Assembly: GCA_958296055.1 (NCBI GenBank)
Contig: CATQHS010000001.1
Location: 3,209,505-3,273,504 of the forward strand
DNA from: an uncultured Acidimicrobiales bacterium
Lineage (GTDB): Bacteria; Actinomycetota; Acidimicrobiia; Acidimicrobiales; Aldehydirespiratoraceae
DNA length: 64,000 nt
Reading direction: 5' to 3'
Shown here in pieces: positions 37,058 through 46,445 of the stretch. Position 1 is the first letter of the stretch. The number at the start of each line of letters is the position of its first letter. A program made the position numbers and the translations under genes. The notes under the pieces are model-generated. The model ran no database searches and had not been told where the DNA came from. It saw only the letters and a list, made by a program, of their open reading frames with translations.

Positions 37058-40000
37058 ATGGTGACGACAACTTCAACCGCCACCTTGGACCCGAACCTGG
37101 CCCTGTCGGAGGACTTCGCCGCCCTCGTGCGCCGCCACGTGGACGGCCGGGCCACAGCCGATGAGCTGGAGCTGCTCAGAGCCAACGAGCAGGTTTGGGC
37201 CCGAGCGCTGTACCGCTTGCTCGACGACGTGGCCGAGTCGATCGACGACGTGAGGTCCGCGGTCCGCGGCCATCAGCGGGCGATCGTCATGGCCGACCTG
37301 GAGGCCGACTACCGGGCCGTGGACCGGGTGCTGGCCGGACTGATCGGCCCGGCCCGGGCGCCGGTCGGCGGCGAGTCTGAGACCGAGACCGGGGTGGCGG
37401 AACTGCAGCTCTCGTGGATCCCCGGTCGGGTCATCGCCTGGGCCGCCGGTCCCGGCGCGCCGCCCGAGGACGCCGAAGCAGTGCGGGCTCGGCTCTACGA
37501 CTGCGGGGGCTCCACCGTGGACTGGGGGACGTACCGGCCGGTCAAGCTGGGGGGCCGCAACCGGGCCGACACCGTCTCGGCCCCGGTCGAGAGCTGCCTC
37601 GGCTGGCTGGTGGCGCTGGGCGACACCGCCGGCGAGGAGGGGATCGGAGCGAGCGTGGCCTGGCTGGGCCTGGCCGCCGCGCTGGCGGTGCGGATCACCG
37701 CCCAGGGCCGCTTCGTCCCCCAGCTCAAGAAGCTTCGCCGCCGCCGCGACGAGGACGGCAACGACAACGGCGACGCCGGCGGCAACGGCGGCCAGCCTCG
37801 CCGCGACGCTGGAACCTTCGCCGTCCAGTGGTCGCCGGCCCTGGTGGAGACCGAGACTCTGGCCTCCCTGGCCGATTCGCTGCCCGGCGCGGTGGCCGCC
37901 TTCGAGAACCAGCGGGATCGGATCGCCTTCACCCAGGCCGTGCTGGTCGACCTGGTGGACGCCATCGTGAGCCAGGCCGCCGAGCGGCTCGACGTTCCCG
38001 CTCCGCCGCCGGACCCCAAGACCCGGGCCGACGCGGCCGAAGCCATGCTGGCCCACCTCGACGGCGAGCCCTTCGAGATCCCCAGCCGGCACGGGTCCGA
38101 GCTGGCCCGCCGGCTCGACCAGTGGTCGCGCCCGGTGACCGGCCCCCACGACCGGGGCTTGGTGGTCCAGCTCGCCCCGCCCGACGAGAGCGGCGCCTGG
38201 CACCTGTCGGTGCTGTCGGTCTCCAGCGCCGGGGACCTGCAGCCGGTCGAGTCGGCCTTGGTCAACGCGTCGGCCGCCCGCCGCCACTCGGTGCGCCATC
38301 AGCTCGCCCGGCTGGAGCGGCTCTACCCCGAGCTGCTGCGGCTGGGGGGGCGGCGCCGGGGCGAGGTGATGCTGGGCCAGGACGAGGCCTGGACGCTCAT
38401 GACCGAAAAGGGCCTGGTCCTGACCGCCGGCGGCTACGACGTCAGGGTGCCGGCGCTGTCCCGCCGCCGGCCCCGGCCGTCGCTGCGCCTCACCTCGCTG
38501 GAAGCCCAAGACTCGAAGGTGGGGGCCCAGCAGCTCGCCGCTGTCCGCTGGTCGGTGGTCTTCGACGACGTGGAGCTCACCGCGGACGAGATCCGCCAGC
38601 TTGCCTCGCAGGCCCGCCCGCTGGTGAAGAGCCGGGGCCGGTGGATCGAGATCGAGCGGGCCGACTTGGCCGAGGCGGCCGAGGCGCTGGCCGAGCGGGC
38701 CGACCAGACCCGGCTGACCGGCGCCGACATGCTGCGGCACACCCTCGGCTTGGAGGGCTCGCCGCTGGCCGGGGGAGTGGCCATCGCGGGCGAGGGCTGG
38801 GCCGCCGACCTGATCCGCAGCGCCGGGCGGATCGCCGGAGCCCCCACCGTCCAGCCCGACGGGTTCCAGGGGGCGCTGCGCTCCTACCAGGCCGAGGCCC
38901 TGGGGTGGCTGGGGTTCCTCGACGAGGCCGGGATGGGCGGGTGCCTGGCCCTGGACATGGGCCTGGGCAAGACGCCGACCATGCTGGCCCACGTCGAGAG
39001 CACCGTGGCTGCCGGCGCCGCCGACGGGCCGTCGCTGGTGATCGCCCCGCCCGCGGTGGTGGGCAACTGGGCTTCGGAGGCCCGGCGTTTTGTGCCCGAC
39101 TTGGAGACGGTCATCCACCACGGCCCCAGCCGGATCGACAAGGCGGACGTGCCGGCCCTGGCCGCGGGCGTCCATCTGGTCATCACCAGCTACGGCACCG
39201 CCCTGCGCGACATCGACGGGTTCGAGCGGGTCGACTGGTCCAAGGTGGTACTCGACGAGGCCCAGGCCATCAAGAACCCGGCCGGCGAGACCGGCCAGCA
39301 GCTCCGCAGGCTGAGAGCCCGCAGCCGGGTGGCCCTCACCGGCACCCCGATCGAGAACGGGCTGGGCGACCTGTGGTCCATCATGGACTTCTGCAACCCC
39401 GGTTTGGTCGGGGCCAGGGCCCCGTTCATCGCCGAGATGTCCAAGGTCTCGGAGGGCGACTCCAGCGGGGAGGGGGTGCTGGCCGCCCTCAACGGCATCC
39501 TCGTGTTCCGCCGGACCAAGGCCGAGCCGATGATCGCCGCCGAGCTGCCCGACCGCATCGACGAGCTCGACCACTGCACCATGACCACCGAGCAGATCGG
39601 GCTCTACCAGGCCGTGCTCGACCGGCTGGTGGCCACGGCCGCCGACGAAGAGCCGGGCCCCAAGAAGAAGGGGGCGGTGCTGGCGGCCATCACCGCGCTC
39701 AAGCAGATCTGCAACCACCCCGTCAACTACGTAGACGACGGCGGCCCCCTCGACGGGCGCTCGGGGAAGCTGGCCCGCCTCAACGAGATCCTCGAGGTGG
39801 TGTTCGCCTCCGATGAGCGGGCGCTGATCTTCACCCACTTCGCCACCTGGGGGGAGCGGCTGGCCCAGTACCTGACCGAGCAGACCGGGATGGCGATCGA
39901 CTGCTACCACGGAGGCCTGGCCCGCCGGCCCCGGGACGAGATGGTGGCCCGGTTCCAGCGGGGCACCGGGGCGGGGGCCTTGGTCTTGTCCATCAAGGCG

Positions 40001-40318
40001 GGCGGTACCGGCCTCAACCTCACCGCGGCCAGCCACGTGGTGCTCTACGACCGGTGGTGGAACCCGGCGGTGGAGGACCAGGCCCGGGACCGGGCCTGGC
40101 GCATCGGGCAGAAGAACACCGTGGTTTGCCACCGGCTGGTGTGTCCGGGCACGGTGGACGAGCGGGTGGAGGAGATAGTGGCCGGCAAGCGGCGGATAGC
40201 CGACATGGTCCTGCCCAAGTCGAGTTCCATCGGCGATCTCGACCGCGACCAGCTCCGGGCCGCGCTGGGCATCGACTCCGACCTGCTGCTGATGGACGAC
40301 GAGAACGGGGCCGGGTAG
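37058..40318 (+). CDS. SNF2/RapA-type DEAD-like helicase
   Basis: A 1086-residue ATP-dependent translocase. The N-terminal about 590 residues contain the SNF2-associated region of bacterial HelZ-type proteins. The ATPase core has LALDMGLGKTPTML (Walker A, about residue 632), VVLDEAQAIKNP (DEAQ box, about 732) and VALTGTPIENGLGDLWSIMDF, and the second lobe has DRWWNPAVEDQARDRAWRIGQ. The ATG start lies twelve bases after a TAGGGT box. The small gene right after it resembles the C-terminus of SWIM-zinc-finger partners. Likely nucleic-acid remodelling; role in repair or defence unproven. Confidence 0.88.
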   Translation: MVTTTSTATLDPNLALSEDFAALVRRHVDGRATADELELLRANEQVWARALYRLLDDVAESIDDVRSAVRGHQRAIVMADLEADYRAVDRVLAGLIGPARAPVGGESETETGVAELQLSWIPGRVIAWAAGPGAPPEDAEAVRARLYDCGGSTVDWGTYRPVKLGGRNRADTVSAPVESCLGWLVALGDTAGEEGIGASVAWLGLAAALAVRITAQGRFVPQLKKLRRRRDEDGNDNGDAGGNGGQPRRDAGTFAVQWSPALVETETLASLADSLPGAVAAFENQRDRIAFTQAVLVDLVDAIVSQAAERLDVPAPPPDPKTRADAAEAMLAHLDGEPFEIPSRHGSELARRLDQWSRPVTGPHDRGLVVQLAPPDESGAWHLSVLSVSSAGDLQPVESALVNASAARRHSVRHQLARLERLYPELLRLGGRRRGEVMLGQDEAWTLMTEKGLVLTAGGYDVRVPALSRRRPRPSLRLTSLEAQDSKVGAQQLAAVRWSVVFDDVELTADEIRQLASQARPLVKSRGRWIEIERADLAEAAEALAERADQTRLTGADMLRHTLGLEGSPLAGGVAIAGEGWAADLIRSAGRIAGAPTVQPDGFQGALRSYQAEALGWLGFLDEAGMGGCLALDMGLGKTPTMLAHVESTVAAGAADGPSLVIAPPAVVGNWASEARRFVPDLETVIHHGPSRIDKADVPALAAGVHLVITSYGTALRDIDGFERVDWSKVVLDEAQAIKNPAGETGQQLRRLRARSRVALTGTPIENGLGDLWSIMDFCNPGLVGARAPFIAEMSKVSEGDSSGEGVLAALNGILVFRRTKAEPMIAAELPDRIDELDHCTMTTEQIGLYQAVLDRLVATAADEEPGPKKKGAVLAAITALKQICNHPVNYVDDGGPLDGRSGKLARLNEILEVVFASDERALIFTHFATWGERLAQYLTEQTGMAIDCYHGGLARRPRDEMVARFQRGTGAGALVLSIKAGGTGLNLTAASHVVLYDRWWNPAVEDQARDRAWRIGQKNTVVCHRLVCPGTVDERVEEIVAGKRRIADMVLPKSSSIGDLDRDQLRAALGIDSDLLLMDDENGAG

Positions 40319-40321
40319 GCC

Positions 40322-40756
40322 ATGAACGGTGCCGGCGGCGATCGACGCGGCAACGACCGGGACGCCCATCGGGGCGGCAACGACCGAGGCGGCCATCGGG
40401 CCGGCAACGACCGGGGCGCCAACGACCGGGGTGGCCACGATCGCCGCGGCCACGACCGGGGTGGCAACGACCGAGGCGGCAAGCAAGTCCGAAAGAGCCG
40501 GGGCAAGAGCCAGACCCCCGAGTCGGCCCGCACCTCCGGCGACTTCTGGGGCGACCCGGCCCGGCTGCCCCCGGTGAGCGAGGTGACGGCGTCGGCCGAC
40601 GGCTCCGCGGTGATCAGGTCGCTGGGCCGGCCTCCGGTGACCGGGCACGAGGCGGCCAGCGAGTACTACTTCCGGATCGCCTGCGACCGGGCCGTCAACC
40701 TGGCCTCGGTGCTGGCCACCGCCGGGGACCTGCTCGACGACGAGGACCCGGACTGA
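40322..40756 (+). CDS. Small protein with Gly/Asn/Asp/Arg-rich repeats, SWIM-partner-like C-terminus
   Basis: The 144-residue product has a first half made of repeating NDRGG/HDRGG/HRGGN units (about residues 3-56), a low-complexity, RNA-binding-like RGG composition. The second half (FWGDPARLP ... VIRSLGRPPVTGHEAASEYYFRIACDRAVNLAS) recalls the C-terminal part of SWIM zinc-finger proteins usually encoded next to SNF2 helicases. No SWIM cysteines are present. It starts three bases after the helicase stop, so the pair is an operon. Confidence 0.6.
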   Translation: MNGAGGDRRGNDRDAHRGGNDRGGHRAGNDRGANDRGGHDRRGHDRGGNDRGGKQVRKSRGKSQTPESARTSGDFWGDPARLPPVSEVTASADGSAVIRSLGRPPVTGHEAASEYYFRIACDRAVNLASVLATAGDLLDDEDPD

Positions 40757-40775
40757 CCCGGTACGGTTGAGGGCC

Positions 40776-41144
40776 GTGACCGCCATCGCCGAGCGCCCCG
40801 TCGGCCCGGCCCCCGGCCCCCAAGGCGACGACCGGCTGCCGGTGAAGATGCTCAACGACCGCATCCTGGTGGGGATGGGCGAGGCCGAGGCGGAGCGCCG
40901 CTCAGCCGGCGGGATCCTCATCCCGGCCACCGCCCAGGTGGGCAAGCGCCTGTCCTGGGCCGAGGTGGTGGCGGTGGGCCCCAACGTGCGGACCATCGAG
41001 CATGGCGACCAGGTGCTGTTCAACCCCGAAGACCGCTACGAGGTGGAGGTGCGGGGCCGCGACTACATCATCTTGAGGGAGCGCGACGTGCATGCGGTGG
41101 CCTCCGAGCGCCTCGACCAGGCCAGCACCGGGCTCTACCTGTAG
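40776..41144 (+). CDS. GroES-like co-chaperone
   Basis: A 122-residue protein. The GroES 10-kDa fold appears from about residue 25: [29 protein letters not shown] (mobile-loop region), [45 protein letters not shown]. It has an extra N-terminal Pro-rich segment and a C-terminal tail, so it is a paralogue type common in actinobacteria without an adjacent groEL. TACGGT eight bases before GTG 40776 looks like a -10 box. Confidence 0.82.
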   Translation: MTAIAERPVGPAPGPQGDDRLPVKMLNDRILVGMGEAEAERRSAGGILIPATAQVGKRLSWAEVVAVGPNVRTIEHGDQVLFNPEDRYEVEVRGRDYIILRERDVHAVASERLDQASTGLYL

Positions 41145-41151
41145 GACGCCG

Positions 41152-41538
41152 ATGAGTCCCGATTCGACGGTGCCGCCGCCGCCCGTCGAGGCCGCCGCCG
41201 AGCAGATCGCCGCCGTCCGCTACGACGACGCCGGGCTGGTTCCCGCCATCGTGCAGGAGGCCTCCACCGGGCAGGTGCTGATGATGGCCTGGATGAACGC
41301 CGAGGCGCTGTCGCTCACCCTCCGCGAGGGCCGCACCGTGTTCTGGAGCCGCTCCCGCCGAGAGATCTGGCGCAAGGGCGAGACGTCGGGGGCCGTCCAG
41401 CGGGTGCGGGAGGCTTACTACGACTGCGACGGCGACACCCTGTTGTTTGTGGTGGACCAAGAGGGGGAGGGGGCCTGCCACACCGGCGCTTTCTCGTGCT
41501 TCTTCCGCTCCTTCGGTGCCCCGGGCGGCCCTGGGTGA
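41152..41538 (+). CDS. hisI: Phosphoribosyl-AMP cyclohydrolase
   Basis: Zinc/magnesium enzyme opening the adenine ring in histidine synthesis, 128 residues. [35 protein letters not shown], the metal-binding [12 protein letters not shown] and the C-terminal [14 protein letters not shown] with the zinc cysteines are all present. No HisE part is fused. ATG 41152 follows the groES-like stop by seven bases. It is separated from the main his operon by the helicase genes and leads into trpE. Confidence 0.94.
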   Translation: MSPDSTVPPPPVEAAAEQIAAVRYDDAGLVPAIVQEASTGQVLMMAWMNAEALSLTLREGRTVFWSRSRREIWRKGETSGAVQRVREAYYDCDGDTLLFVVDQEGEGACHTGAFSCFFRSFGAPGGPG

Positions 41539-41572
41539 GCCGAGTCCCTCCGGCGCCATACCGGGCGGCGGC

Positions 41573-43127
41573 GTGAACGCCTCGAGCCGGGACCAGTTCC
41601 GGGAGCTGGCCCGCGACTGGAGGGTAGTCCCCGTCTGGCGGACGCTGCTGGCCGATTTGACCACCCCGGTGGCCGCCTTCGCCCGGGTGGTGGACGGTGC
41701 CGACGGTTTCCTGCTGGAGTCGGTCGAGCACGGCGACCGCTGGGGCCGGTGGTCCTGCATCGGCCGCAACCCGGTGGCGGTGCTGGAGGCCCGGGGCTCC
41801 CGGGTGACCGTGACCGGCGATCTCGGCTTCGACATACCCCGGGCCGAGGGGATGCTGGCCGCGGTGGAGGCCGTCCTCGCCCAGTGCCGGGCCCCGGTGA
41901 TCGAGGACCTGCCGCCGCTGCAGGGCGGGCTGGTCGGCTACCTCGGCTACGACGTGGTGCGCGAGATCGAGCACCTTCCCGGCACCCCCCCAGACGACCA
42001 GGGCCACCCCGACGCGGTGATGGCCGTGACCGGCGAGCTGGCCGTCTACGACCATTGGCGCCAGCGGGTGACGCTGATCTCCAACGCGTTCGTGCCCGAC
42101 GGCGCCGACGGCGAGACCATCGACCGCCTCTACGACGCGGGCATGGCCCGCCTCGATGCCCTGGCCGCCGACGGGACTAAGCCCCTGGCCGAGCCGCTGC
42201 TGGAGCCGCCCGGCCCCGAGCCCGAGCCCCCCGCGGTGACCTCCACCATGAGCCCCGACGACTACGCCCGGGCGGTGGAGGCGGCCAAGGAGCACATCGG
42301 CGCGGGCGACGTCTACCAGGTGGTGCTGTCGCAGCGCTTCGACCTCGACCTCGACGCCGACGCCTTCGACCTGTACCGGGTGCTGCGCCAGATCAACCCC
42401 AGCCCCTACATGTACTTCCTGCGCTGCGGCGCCCTGGAGATGGTGGGGGGGGTCGCCCGAGCCCATGGTGCAGCTCCGCGACGGCCGGGTGATCAGCCGG
42501 CCCATCGCTGGCACCCGGCGCCGGGGCCGCACCGACGAGGAGGACCGGCGGCTGGGGGCCGAGCTGGCCGAGCACCCCAAGGAGCGGGCCGAGCACGTCA
42601 TGCTGGTGGACCTGGCCCGCAACGACGTGGGCCGGGTGGTGCAGTTCGGGTCGCTGCGGGTGGACGAGATGATGACCCTGGAGCGCTACAGCCACGTGAT
42701 GCACCTCACCTCCCAGGTGTCGGGGCGGCTGGCCCCGGACCTGTCGCCGGTGGACGTGCTGCGGGCCACGCTGCCGGCCGGCACCGTGTCGGGGGCGCCC
42801 AAGGTGCGGGCCATGGAGATCATCGACGAACTGGAGCCGGTGAAGCGGGGCCCCTACGCCGGGGTGGTGGGCTACGCCGACTTCTCGGGCAACATCGACA
42901 CCGCCATCGCCATCCGCACCATGCTGGTGGCGGGCAACCGGGCCTCGGTGCAGGCCGGGGCCGGGATCGTGGCCGACTCGGTGGCGGCCGAAGAGCATCA
43001 GGAGTGCCGCAACAAGGCCCGGGCCCTGCTGGCCGCGGTGCCCGCCGCCCGCCGCATGACCGCCGCCCGCCGGGCCGATACGAGAGGCGGCCCGGACGGC
43101 CCGGATGGCCTGGGGGCCGGCCTGTGA
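41573..43127 (+). CDS. trpE: Anthranilate synthase component I, with a +1 frameshift in a G8 run
   Basis: Chorismate to anthranilate, first tryptophan step. Frame 2 from GTG 41573 reads [26 protein letters not shown] to [12 protein letters not shown] and [18 protein letters not shown]. The family then expects SPEP. Removing one G from the G8 run at 42445-42452 restores [14 protein letters not shown], and frame 0 continues with [39 protein letters not shown] and [18 protein letters not shown] to 43127, about 517 residues in all. Either a sequencing error, slippage, or a real lesion. No trpG is next to it. Confidence 0.9.
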
Positions 43128-43197
43128 GTTCGGGCCGGGGCTGTCGGAGGAGCGGCCGGTGAGTTCGGGTCGGGGCTGTCGGGGGAGTGGCCGGTGA
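43124..43197 (+). other. Two tandem 12-codon leader frames before ygfZ
   Basis: GTG 43124 overlaps the trpE stop (GTGA) and reads 12 codons to the TGA at 43160-43162. GTG 43159 overlaps that stop and reads 12 codons to the TGA at 43195-43197, which overlaps the real GTG 43194. The three GTG codons are exactly 35 bp apart and in three different frames. The two 35-bp units are nearly identical and code [12 protein letters not shown] and [13 protein letters not shown] chain of stop-start overlaps may carry ribosomes from trpE to ygfZ. Confidence 0.65.
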
Positions 43198-44099
43198 GCC
43201 CGGGCCTGGAGGCCATGCGGTTCGGGGCCGGGGCCGTGACGGTGGAGCGGGACGCGGTCCGGGTTTGGGGCCCCGACGCCCCTTCCTACTTGCAGGGCCA
43301 GATCTCCCAGGATGTGGAGTCGGCGGCGTTGGGGGTGTCGGCTTGGTCGCTGGTGCTGCAGCCCCAGGGCCGGATCGACGCCTGGTTCCGCCTCACCCGC
43401 TGCGGCCCCGACGAGTTCCTGCTCGACGTGGACGCCGGGCACGGGGCCGGGCTGGTCGAGCGCCTAGAGCGGTTCAAGCTGAGAGTCGACGTCGAGATTG
43501 AGGCTCTGGACGGCTGGCGCATGATGGCGGTCAGGGGCCCGGGGGCGGAGGCGGCGGCCGCTGGACCGGCGATGGCTGGCGCCGAGGTGCGGGCGACGGT
43601 TGACTGGCCCGGCTTCAAGGGCGTTGACCTGCTGTTCTCGGGTCCCGCCCCCGACCCGACCGTCTGGCCGGAGGGGCTGGCCGAGGCCGACCGGGCCGAC
43701 TTGGAGGTCCTGCGGATCCGGGCCGGATGTCCGACCATGGGCGCAGAGATCGGCCCCCGGACCATCCCGGCCGAGCTGGGCCCGAGCCTGCTCTCGAAGT
43801 CGGTGAGCTTCACCAAGGGCTGCTACACCGGCCAGGAGCTGGTGGCCCGGATCGACAGCCGGGGCGGCAACGTGCCCCGGCCCCTGCGGCTGATGGAGAT
43901 CGCCGGCGCCGACAATCTGGCCCCGGGCGCCGAGGTGACCGCGGCCGGCAAAACGGTGGGGGAGATCACCTCGGCCGCGCTCGATCCCGATGCCGGCCTG
44001 ACCGTGGCCCTGGGGCCGGTGCACCGCCGGGTCGAGCCCCCGGCCGCCGCCGCCGTGGCCGGGCGGGAGGCCGTCATCCTGGCCCTGCCCGCGGGCTGA
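43194..44099 (+). CDS. ygfZ: YgfZ/GcvT-domain folate-binding protein
   Basis: Tetrahydrofolate-binding protein related to GcvT, needed for Fe-S enzyme function and some tRNA modification. The 301-residue product has YLQGQISQDVES near the N-terminus, WFRLTRCGPDEFLLDV, GCPTMGAEI, and the diagnostic KGCYTGQELVARIDSRG, then a C-terminal beta-barrel. GTG 43194 is the third of three evenly spaced GTGs. Its place inside the trp run is unusual. Confidence 0.88.
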   Translation: MSPGLEAMRFGAGAVTVERDAVRVWGPDAPSYLQGQISQDVESAALGVSAWSLVLQPQGRIDAWFRLTRCGPDEFLLDVDAGHGAGLVERLERFKLRVDVEIEALDGWRMMAVRGPGAEAAAAGPAMAGAEVRATVDWPGFKGVDLLFSGPAPDPTVWPEGLAEADRADLEVLRIRAGCPTMGAEIGPRTIPAELGPSLLSKSVSFTKGCYTGQELVARIDSRGGNVPRPLRLMEIAGADNLAPGAEVTAAGKTVGEITSAALDPDAGLTVALGPVHRRVEPPAAAAVAGREAVILALPAG

Positions 44100-44216
44100 G
44101 GGCCCCGGCCTCCTCGGCGTGGCTCATCGGTCGGCTGGAGCGGGGGCGCGCCGGGGGCGAAGTGACAGAGCCCCGTTGCCCGGGAGTCGGGGCGGGGCCG
44201 GTCCTACCATGGGGCC

Positions 44217-44747
44217 ATGGACCCCTACGCCGTTCTGGGCGTGGATCCCGACGCGTCGGTGGCGGAGATCCGCCGGGCCTACCTGGCCCGGGCCCGCCAG
44301 GTCCACCCCGACGTCAGCCGGGACGACCCCCAGGCCGCGGAGCGGATGCGCCGGGTCAACCGGGCCTGGGAGATGCTGTCGGACCCCGGGTTCGAGGCCC
44401 CGTCCCCGGTCCGGGCCGAGCCGGCCGGGCCCCGAACCCCGGCGCCGGCCACCGGCTTCGGCGATCCGGGCGGGTTCACCGGCTTCGACGACTCCGACGA
44501 GGCCGAGGGATCGGGCGGCTTCTCCGAGGCCGACGACCGGCCCATAACCGCGGGCGGGCTGCCCGACTGGCTCCGGCTGGCCCCGCCGCTGACCCTGGCG
44601 GCCGGTCTGTTCCTGTGCGCGGTGGGAGCGCTGGCGGGCCTGCTGCCGCTGGTGGCGGTGGGCCTGGGGTCTCTGGCCGTGGCGCTGGTGATGTTCGTGG
44701 TCGCCCCGCTGGTGGCCCTGGCCCGCTGCAAGCAGGGCCCCGAGTGA
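44217..44747 (+). CDS. DnaJ-domain membrane protein
   Basis: The 176-residue protein has a J domain at residues 1-60 with YAVLGVDPDASVAEIRRAY and the HPD motif in VHPDVSRDD, a Pro/Gly-rich linker, and two C-terminal hydrophobic helices (about 122-168). The J domain would face the cytoplasm and could recruit DnaK to the membrane. TACCAT six bases before ATG 44217 suggests a leaderless mRNA. No Hsp70 gene is nearby. Confidence 0.82.
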   Translation: MDPYAVLGVDPDASVAEIRRAYLARARQVHPDVSRDDPQAAERMRRVNRAWEMLSDPGFEAPSPVRAEPAGPRTPAPATGFGDPGGFTGFDDSDEAEGSGGFSEADDRPITAGGLPDWLRLAPPLTLAAGLFLCAVGALAGLLPLVAVGLGSLAVALVMFVVAPLVALARCKQGPE

Positions 44748-44820
44748 GCCGCCCCCGCCCCGCCCCCCGCCGGCCCGGCGGCTCCGCCCGCCGCCCGCCC
44801 GCGCGAGTTCGGCGCCTGCG

Positions 44821-45609
44821 GTGAGCGGCGCCTACCTCGACCGCATCCTCGAGGCTCACCGGGCCGCGGCCTCAGCCGACCGGCGCTCGGTCGAGTCGCT
44901 GCTGGAGGAGCTGGACGGCATCGATCACCATCCCCGCCCGTTCCGGGACACGCTGGCCGCGGCCGGGCCGGGCGGAGCCGCGGTCGTGGCCGAGGTCAAG
45001 CGGCGGTCGCCGTCCAAGGGCGACCTGCGGGCCGGCCTCGACCCGGCCCGTCTGGCCGCCGATTACGAGCGGGGCGGAGCCCGGGCCCTGTCGGTGCTCA
45101 CCGACGCCGAGTGGTTCGGCGGCTCCGCCGACGACCTCCGGCGGGCCCGGGCCGCGGCGGCGCTGCCGGTGCTGCGCAAGGACTTCACCGTCGACCCCCG
45201 AGACGTGGTCGACGCAGCGTTGATGGGCGCGGACTGCGTCCTTTTGATCGCGGCCGCCCTCGACGGTGCCGAGCTGGCCGAGCTGAGCGGGCTAGCCCGC
45301 GATGTCGGCCTTGACTGCATGGTGGAGGTCCACGACGAGGCCGAGCTGGAGCGGGCCCTGGCCTGCGGCGCCTCGCTGGTGGGGGTCAACCAGCGGGACC
45401 TGTTCACCTTCGAGGTCGACCGGGCCCGGGCGGTGCGGGTGGCGGCGGCCATCCCCGACGGGGTGGTGCGGGTGGCCGAGTCGGGGATACGGGGCCGCGA
45501 CGACGTGGCCGCCCTGGCCGGCGCCGGCTATCACGCCGTCTTGGTGGGCGAGACCCTGGTGACCGCGGCCGATCCCGAAGCCGCGCTGCGCCGCCTTCTG
45601 GAGCCCTGA
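44821..45609 (+). CDS. trpC: Indole-3-glycerol-phosphate synthase
   Basis: TIM-barrel enzyme of tryptophan synthesis, 262 residues. YLDRILEAHRAA opens the family domain. AEVKRRSPSKGDL, ALSVLTDAEWFGG, LPVLRKDFTVDP, GADCVLLIAAAL, GVNQRDLFTFEVD and VAESGIRGRDDV carry the catalytic Glu/Lys and phosphate-binding residues. GTG start after a GC-rich gap. It is followed by a 32-bp repeat tract and trpF. Confidence 0.95.
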   Translation: MSGAYLDRILEAHRAAASADRRSVESLLEELDGIDHHPRPFRDTLAAAGPGGAAVVAEVKRRSPSKGDLRAGLDPARLAADYERGGARALSVLTDAEWFGGSADDLRRARAAAALPVLRKDFTVDPRDVVDAALMGADCVLLIAAALDGAELAELSGLARDVGLDCMVEVHDEAELERALACGASLVGVNQRDLFTFEVDRARAVRVAAAIPDGVVRVAESGIRGRDDVAALAGAGYHAVLVGETLVTAADPEAALRRLLEP

Positions 45610-45643
45610 CCACCTCAGAGCCGCGGTGCCGGGCCGCCGTGAC

Positions 45644-45730
45644 GGGGTGACCCGAGAGCGGCGGGCGGCCGAGGCGGGGTGACCCGAGCGCGCCGGGCGG
45701 CCGAGGCGGGGTGACCCGAGCGCGGCGGAC
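45644..45730 (+). repeat. 32-bp tandem repeats between trpC and trpF
   Basis: GGGGTGACCC begins copies at 45644, 45676 and 45708, giving two full units and one partial, over 90% alike. They sit just before the trpF -10 box. Function unknown. Confidence 0.8.
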
Positions 45731-45749
45731 GCCGGGGTAGCGTCGGGGC

Positions 45750-46445
45750 GTGTTCGTCAAGATCTGCGGCGTCACCAACGAGTCCGACGCGCTGCTGGCG
45801 GTGGCGCTGGGGGCGGACGCATTGGGGTTCGTGCTGGCCCCCTCGTCCCGGCGGGTGGCGCCGGACCGGGTGCGCGACATCGCCCGGCGCGTCCCCGGCG
45901 ACGTCCTCACCGTGGGCGTCTTCCGCAACGAGCTGCCCGAGCGGGTGGTGGAGCTGGCCCAGCGGGCCGGCCTCAAGGCGGTGCAGCTCCACGGCGACGA
46001 GTCCCCGGCCGAATCCCGCCGGGTGGCCGAGCAGATCCCCACCGTCATCAAGGCCTTCCCGGCCGGCCACCCCGGCTTGGACCACATCGACGATTACGGC
46101 ACCGAGACGGTGCTGGTGGACGGGCCCCGGCCCGGCTCGGGCCAGGTGTTCGACTGGTCGCTGGCCGAGGGCGCCCCCCGGTCCCGGTACCGGGTGATCC
46201 TGGCCGGCGGGCTCGACGCCGACATCGTGGCCTCCGCCATCGCCCGGGTGAGGCCCTGGGGCGTGGACGTCTCCTCGGGGGTGGAGAGCGAGCCCGGACG
46301 CAAGGACCCGGCCCGGCTGCGGGCCTTCATCGAGGCGGCCCGGGCCGCGGCCCCGCCGCCCGACGACGGCGGATGGCCCGAATCCGCCGGCCCGCCCGGC
46401 TGGGGCGAGGCCCCCTACGACTGGGAGGAAGAGGACCGGTCGTGA
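45750..46445 (+). CDS. trpF: Phosphoribosylanthranilate isomerase
   Basis: Amadori rearrangement in tryptophan synthesis, 231 residues. [28 protein letters not shown] holds the catalytic Cys. [31 protein letters not shown] (catalytic Asp), [12 protein letters not shown] and [17 protein letters not shown] follow. TAGCGT six bases before GTG 45750 (45738-45743) equals the box before hisD. Its presence makes a bifunctional PriA unnecessary here. Confidence 0.94.
   Translation: MFVKICGVTNESDALLAVALGADALGFVLAPSSRRVAPDRVRDIARRVPGDVLTVGVFRNELPERVVELAQRAGLKAVQLHGDESPAESRRVAEQIPTVIKAFPAGHPGLDHIDDYGTETVLVDGPRPGSGQVFDWSLAEGAPRSRYRVILAGGLDADIVASAIARVRPWGVDVSSGVESEPGRKDPARLRAFIEAARAAAPPPDDGGWPESAGPPGWGEAPYDWEEEDRS

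Noticed and set aside
37073..41023. A 1316-codon open frame on the minus strand opposite the SNF2 helicase
   Set aside because: Antisense shadow of a GC-rich gene; no recognisable domain and no ribosome site.
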